Shown here piece after piece: positions 5,362-8,149 of a stretch of DNA of 8,149 nt. This stretch comes from Planctomycetota bacterium (GTDB lineage: Bacteria > Planctomycetota > Planctomycetia > Planctomycetales > Planctomycetaceae), in contig JAADHY010000250.1 in assembly GCA_013151585.1 (NCBI GenBank), positions 1 to 8,149 on the forward strand, given 5' to 3'. Under the pieces are notes generated by a model. It was not told the origin of the DNA, ran no database searches, and saw nothing but the letters and a program-made list of their open reading frames with translations. Positions within the stretch are counted from its first letter, which is position 1. Each line of letters begins with the position of its first letter. Position numbers and translations under genes: made by a program.

Positions 5362-5388
5362 ATTATCGCGCCGCTGCCAGCGGGTCAA
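5362..5388 (-). promoter_or_regulatory. Candidate promoter for infC
   Basis: On the minus strand TTGACC (5388-5383, five of six matches) precedes the AT-rich GATAATAGTAT. GATAAT (5367-5362, five of six) is only 15 bases away, shorter than the ideal 17; overlapping weaker hexamers give 16 or 17. The site sits in the only AT-rich patch of the spacer. Transcription would start near 5355. Confidence 0.38.
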
Positions 5389-5484
5389 GAACCGACCGGA
5401 AAGAAGTCGCGGCGGAAGCAAGCCGACGACCAGGGTCGGCTTCGAGCTGGTCCCCGGTCTTCATCGGAGCGGTGTTGACGGAAC

Positions 5485-5517
5485 CGCGGCGCGATTCACC
5501 AGTGAATGATTGCCGCG
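5485..5517. repeat. Interrupted inverted repeat downstream of fliM
   Basis: CGCGGC (5485-5490) pairs with GCCGCG (5512-5517), and inside it ATTCAC (5494-5499) pairs with GTGAAT (5502-5507). Together they give 12 base pairs with a small internal loop and a two-base tip. It lies about 100 bases after the fliM stop. There is no U-tract, so it may be a Rho-dependent or processing site, or a protein-binding site upstream of the infC promoter. Confidence 0.4.
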
Positions 5518-5618
5518 CTGTACCAGGGAAAAATCGGATTGTGGGGCGACCGTCCGTGCCAGTCAAGACGTCTGCTCTACAACGTTTCGTGATCCCACTT
5601 TTCCGCATTGAGAAAGCA

Positions 5619-6728
5619 TCACGGCCTTGCAGAGCCGGCATGGTTCGCATCGTCCGTCTCGGCGGAGTTTTCACCGGGATTGTCCTGAGATTGACCGGCG
5701 AGTTCCTTCAGCTTCTTTTCCACCAAATCTTGAAGGCGGGCAATTCGCTTGCCGATGCGTACCGCCTTGTGGCCTTTGAACACGCCAGCTCGACCGCGAA
5801 ACAGCGGCCGCGATTCGACGAGTACCTCAACCCCCTCATTCTGATCCGTGTCGGTGACGATGACGTCGCCGACGGCCAGGCCAACGAGGTCCGAGGTGGC
5901 CAGCTTGGTCCGCGCCAACACAACAGTGAGCTCCACGCTGGCCTGAGACATGGTCGCCTGCACGTTCAGTTTATGGCGAATATCGGCGCTGCGTTTGCGA
6001 TAGGCCGCCCAGGTGTCCGAGGAAAGTTTCCCCGCCAGCGGCTCAATCGTGTTGAAGGGAATGCACAGGTTCATGATCCCGCGGTTGTCCCCCATCGTGA
6101 TCTCAAAGCTGATGAGGACCACGACCTCGTTAGGAGGCACGATCTGGATGAGCTGCGGATTGCTTTCGACTTGAGCGATGCTCAGGTCCAGATTGCAGAT
6201 GTTGCGCCACGCGTTTTCCAAAGCTCGGATGGCCAGCTCGATGATCCGCGAGGCGAGTCGTTGCTCAATATCCGTCAACGGGCGCTGCGGGATCGATCTC
6301 GACGTGTTTCGTCCGCCGCCGAGCAGCCGGTCCACAATGGGAAAAACGATGGACGGGTTCAGGTCAAGAATCATGTGCCCGTCCAACCCCTTCGACTCGA
6401 GCAGGTTAAAGCACGTCGGGTTTTCCAAGCTGAAGACAAACTCGCTGTAGGTCAGTTGATCGACGCTGATCAGCTTCACCTCGACGATCGACCGCAGCAT
6501 GCCGCTCAAGCTGGCGCCGAACTCGCGGCTGAAGCTTTCATGCAAAGACTGGAACGCTCGTATTTGGTCCTTGCTGACCCGTTCCGGACGTTTGAAATCG
6601 TAGACGCTGATTTGGCCGCGAAAGTCGTCCGGCCGGTGAGGGACCATAGCGGCCGCCGGGCTGTGCGACGTCGGGTCCAGGGCCGCCAATAGCGATTCGA
6701 CTTCGGACTGACTCAGAACTTCCGCCAT
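5619..6728 (-). CDS. fliM: Flagellar motor switch protein FliM
   Basis: C-ring protein at the cytoplasmic base of the flagellum. It joins FliG to FliN and receives phosphorylated CheY to switch rotation direction. The N-terminus carries the CheY-P-binding peptide LSQSEVESLLAAL (residues 5-17, the LSQxEID-type motif), a linker, and then the middle CheC-like domain from about 40, with YDFKRPERVSKDQIRAF (43-59) and the FliG-contact loop LLGGGRN (135-141). The C-terminal SpoA/FliN-like domain (about 262-330) contains VELTVVLARTKL and GDVIVTD. The 369 residues exceed the roughly 330 of enteric FliM, partly through an acidic, disordered-looking tail (about 345-369). ATG at 6728 has AGGAG seven bases upstream. 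It follows proA by 61 bases, so the two may be co-transcribed. No fliN, fliL or other flagellar gene is adjacent. A complete CheY motif suggests a chemotactic, functional motor. Confidence 0.96.
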   Translation of the reverse strand: MAEVLSQSEVESLLAALDPTSHSPAAAMVPHRPDDFRGQISVYDFKRPERVSKDQIRAFQSLHESFSREFGASLSGMLRSIVEVKLISVDQLTYSEFVFSLENPTCFNLLESKGLDGHMILDLNPSIVFPIVDRLLGGGRNTSRSIPQRPLTDIEQRLASRIIELAIRALENAWRNICNLDLSIAQVESNPQLIQIVPPNEVVVLISFEITMGDNRGIMNLCIPFNTIEPLAGKLSSDTWAAYRKRSADIRHKLNVQATMSQASVELTVVLARTKLATSDLVGLAVGDVIVTDTDQNEGVEVLVESRPLFRGRAGVFKGHKAVRIGKRIARLQDLVEKKLKELAGQSQDNPGENSAETDDANHAGSARP

Positions 6729-6789
6729 CCTTGGACTCCTGCGGAAACGAGGGGCGGCCGAGCATCATTCCGGACGCCCGCAGCTCGAT

Positions 6790-8058
6790 TCACGTTCGCA
6801 CGTGACCGTCTCCGTACACCACGAACTTGTAGCTGGTTAGTTCGCGCAGCCCGCAGGGCCCGCGAGCGTGAAACTTGTCGGTACTGATTCCGATCTCCGC
6901 TCCCAACCCGAACTCGCCGCCATCATTGAACCGTGTGCTGGCGTTGACATGAACGGCCGACGAATCGACGGCGGTGGTAAACTGCCGCGCCGCCCGCAAA
7001 TCGCTGGTCACGATCGCGTCCGTGTGATGGGACCCGAACTCGTTGATGTGATGAATCGCGTCCTCCAAATCGTCAACCACTTTGACGGACAAGATCAGGT
7101 CCAGGAACTCGGTTCGGAAGTCGGCTTCGGTCGCCGGTTTCCCGCCTGGCACCAGGGGCAATGCCCGCTTGCAGCAACGCAGCTCCACACCTTGGTCCTG
7201 CAAGGCTGCGGCAATTTGCGGCAAGAACCGCTCGGCAATTTCCTGATGCACCAACAAGCACTCCGCCGCATTGCACACGCCCGGCCGCTGGCACTTGCTG
7301 TTGATTACGATCCGCTCGGCCATCTGCGGGTCGGCAGCCCGATCGACATACACGTGGCAAATCCCGTCGAAATGCTTGATGACCGGCATGGTTGCCTCAG
7401 CCGTGACCCGCTCGATCAACGACCGCCCGCCGCGCGGAATCGTCACGTCGATTAAGCCGTTCAATTTGAGGAAATGACCGACGGCAGCCCTGTCCGTCGT
7501 CTCGACAAACTGGACGGCGTCGGCCGGCAAGCCGACATCACCCAGCGCGTCGGTCAGCACCGTATGCAGCGCCCGGTTACTGTGAAAGGCTTCTTTGCCG
7601 CCCCGAAGAATCACCGCGTTGCCGCTTTTGACGCACAGCGCCGCCGCGTCCACCGTAACATTCGGCCGTGACTCGTAGATGAAAAAAATCACGCCCAGCG
7701 GCACGCGAATGCGCGAAACCACCAGCCCGTTGGGCCGGACGTGGCTGTCAATCGTTTCCCCGACCGGATCCGGCAGCATCGCAATCTGCTCCAAAGCGGC
7801 CGCGATGCTGGCCAACCGGTTGTCTGTGAGCCGAAGGCGGTCGATGGCCGCCGATGTCAGACCGAACTCAGGAGCCTTTTCCAAGTCGCGCGCGTTGGCG
7901 TCCAGAATCTCTTGCCCGCGGGTCCGCAGAAGTTCCGCCGATCGGCGCAACCAGCGGTTCTTTTGCTCGCCGGTCGCGCAAGCGAGTTGGCGTGACGCCC
8001 GACGCGCCCGATAGGCCGTTTGCGTCGCGTACTGTCGCAGGTCGGACTCAGCATTCAC
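6790..8058 (-). CDS. proA: Gamma-glutamyl phosphate reductase
   Basis: Second enzyme of proline biosynthesis: it uses NADPH to reduce L-glutamyl 5-phosphate to glutamate 5-semialdehyde, releasing phosphate, in the cytoplasm. It belongs to the aldehyde dehydrogenase superfamily and its 422 residues are typical (about 415-420). The cofactor-binding half includes GVIFFIYESRPNVTVDAAAL (122-141) and the KSGNAVILRGGKEAFHSN stretch (144-161). The catalytic Cys262 lies in the signature NSKCQRPGVCNAAE (253-266), and the C-terminal part has VHVNASTRFNDGGEFGLGAE (369-388) and ISTDKFHARGPCGL (391-404). The start is GTG at 8058, ten bases after AAGGGG (8074-8069); the ATG at 8054 is out of frame. No proB lies in the 91 bases upstream. 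fliM follows after 61 bases. No promoter was recognised before it. Confidence 0.97.
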   Translation of the reverse strand: MNAESDLRQYATQTAYRARRASRQLACATGEQKNRWLRRSAELLRTRGQEILDANARDLEKAPEFGLTSAAIDRLRLTDNRLASIAAALEQIAMLPDPVGETIDSHVRPNGLVVSRIRVPLGVIFFIYESRPNVTVDAAALCVKSGNAVILRGGKEAFHSNRALHTVLTDALGDVGLPADAVQFVETTDRAAVGHFLKLNGLIDVTIPRGGRSLIERVTAEATMPVIKHFDGICHVYVDRAADPQMAERIVINSKCQRPGVCNAAECLLVHQEIAERFLPQIAAALQDQGVELRCCKRALPLVPGGKPATEADFRTEFLDLILSVKVVDDLEDAIHHINEFGSHHTDAIVTSDLRAARQFTTAVDSSAVHVNASTRFNDGGEFGLGAEIGISTDKFHARGPCGLRELTSYKFVVYGDGHVRT

Positions 8059-8149
8059 CGTCAGTGCGCCCCTTCAATCGTCGACAGTGGGACCTCGTTG
8101 GAGCCTGGCACCAAAGGGATTCCCCCGCCCAGTCAATCGGGAGGCGAAG

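Larger units (their letters stand above)
5019..5618. other. 600-base fliM-infC spacer with probable infC leader
   Basis: No protein family, tRNA or rRNA was recognised between the fliM stop and the infC start. The spacer holds a possible infC promoter (5362-5388), an interrupted inverted repeat after fliM (5485-5517), and a palindrome-rich stretch (5192-5330) that would be the leader of the infC transcript. If the promoter is right, that leader is about 330 bases, long for a translation factor gene and suggestive of post-transcriptional control. Confidence 0.5.

Noticed and set aside
5349..6692. 447-codon plus-strand frame opposite fliM
   Set aside because: It is the antisense shadow of fliM in GC-rich DNA, with an Arg/Asp/His-rich, family-less translation.
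7857..8054. ATG at 8054 as an alternative gene start near proA
   Set aside because: It is out of frame with the proA domains; the in-frame GTG at 8058 has a better-placed AAGGGG.

Overview
The window looks like chromosomal DNA from a flagellated, GC-rich bacterium (about 60% GC by eye). My best guess is a planctomycete. That guess rests on the style of the PheS, IF3 and FliM proteins, on long GC-rich spacers inside ribosomal-protein loci, and on an aldolase with a microcompartment-type tail. It is an inference from reading, not a database result.

Layout: 1-640 holds no gene I can defend. At 641-1684 (+) lies one forward gene, a dihydrodipicolinate synthase/N-acetylneuraminate lyase family protein (DapA superfamily). 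It has an extra Pro/Gly-rich linker and a C-terminal amphipathic helix. The remaining genes all read on the minus strand, in transcription order from the right: proA (8058-6790), fliM (6728-5619), infC (5018-4509), rpmI (3789-3589), rplT (3386-3048) and pheS (2942-1923). The forward aldolase and pheS converge on a 238-base spacer that contains hairpins.

The minus-strand genes form two functional groups. proA (proline biosynthesis) and fliM (flagellar C-ring) are 61 bases apart and may share a transcript. infC-rpmI-rplT-pheS is the classic translation cluster of IF3, L35, L20 and Phe-tRNA synthetase alpha, but stretched: 719 bases separate infC from rpmI and 202 separate rpmI from rplT. pheT does not follow pheS. 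A good sigma70-type promoter with a perfect TATAAT lies 114 bases upstream of rpmI, so rpmI-rplT-pheS can probably be transcribed independently of infC.

The two most interesting points are: (1) infC has no ATG, GTG or TTG start that includes its conserved N-terminus, but has an ATC codon at ideal distance from an AGGAG Shine-Dalgarno sequence, which implies the rare AUC start seen in IF3 autoregulation; (2) the DapA-family enzyme ends in an 18-19 residue amphipathic helix after a Pro/Gly-rich linker, which resembles an encapsulation peptide and suggests cargo of a bacterial microcompartment not visible in this window.
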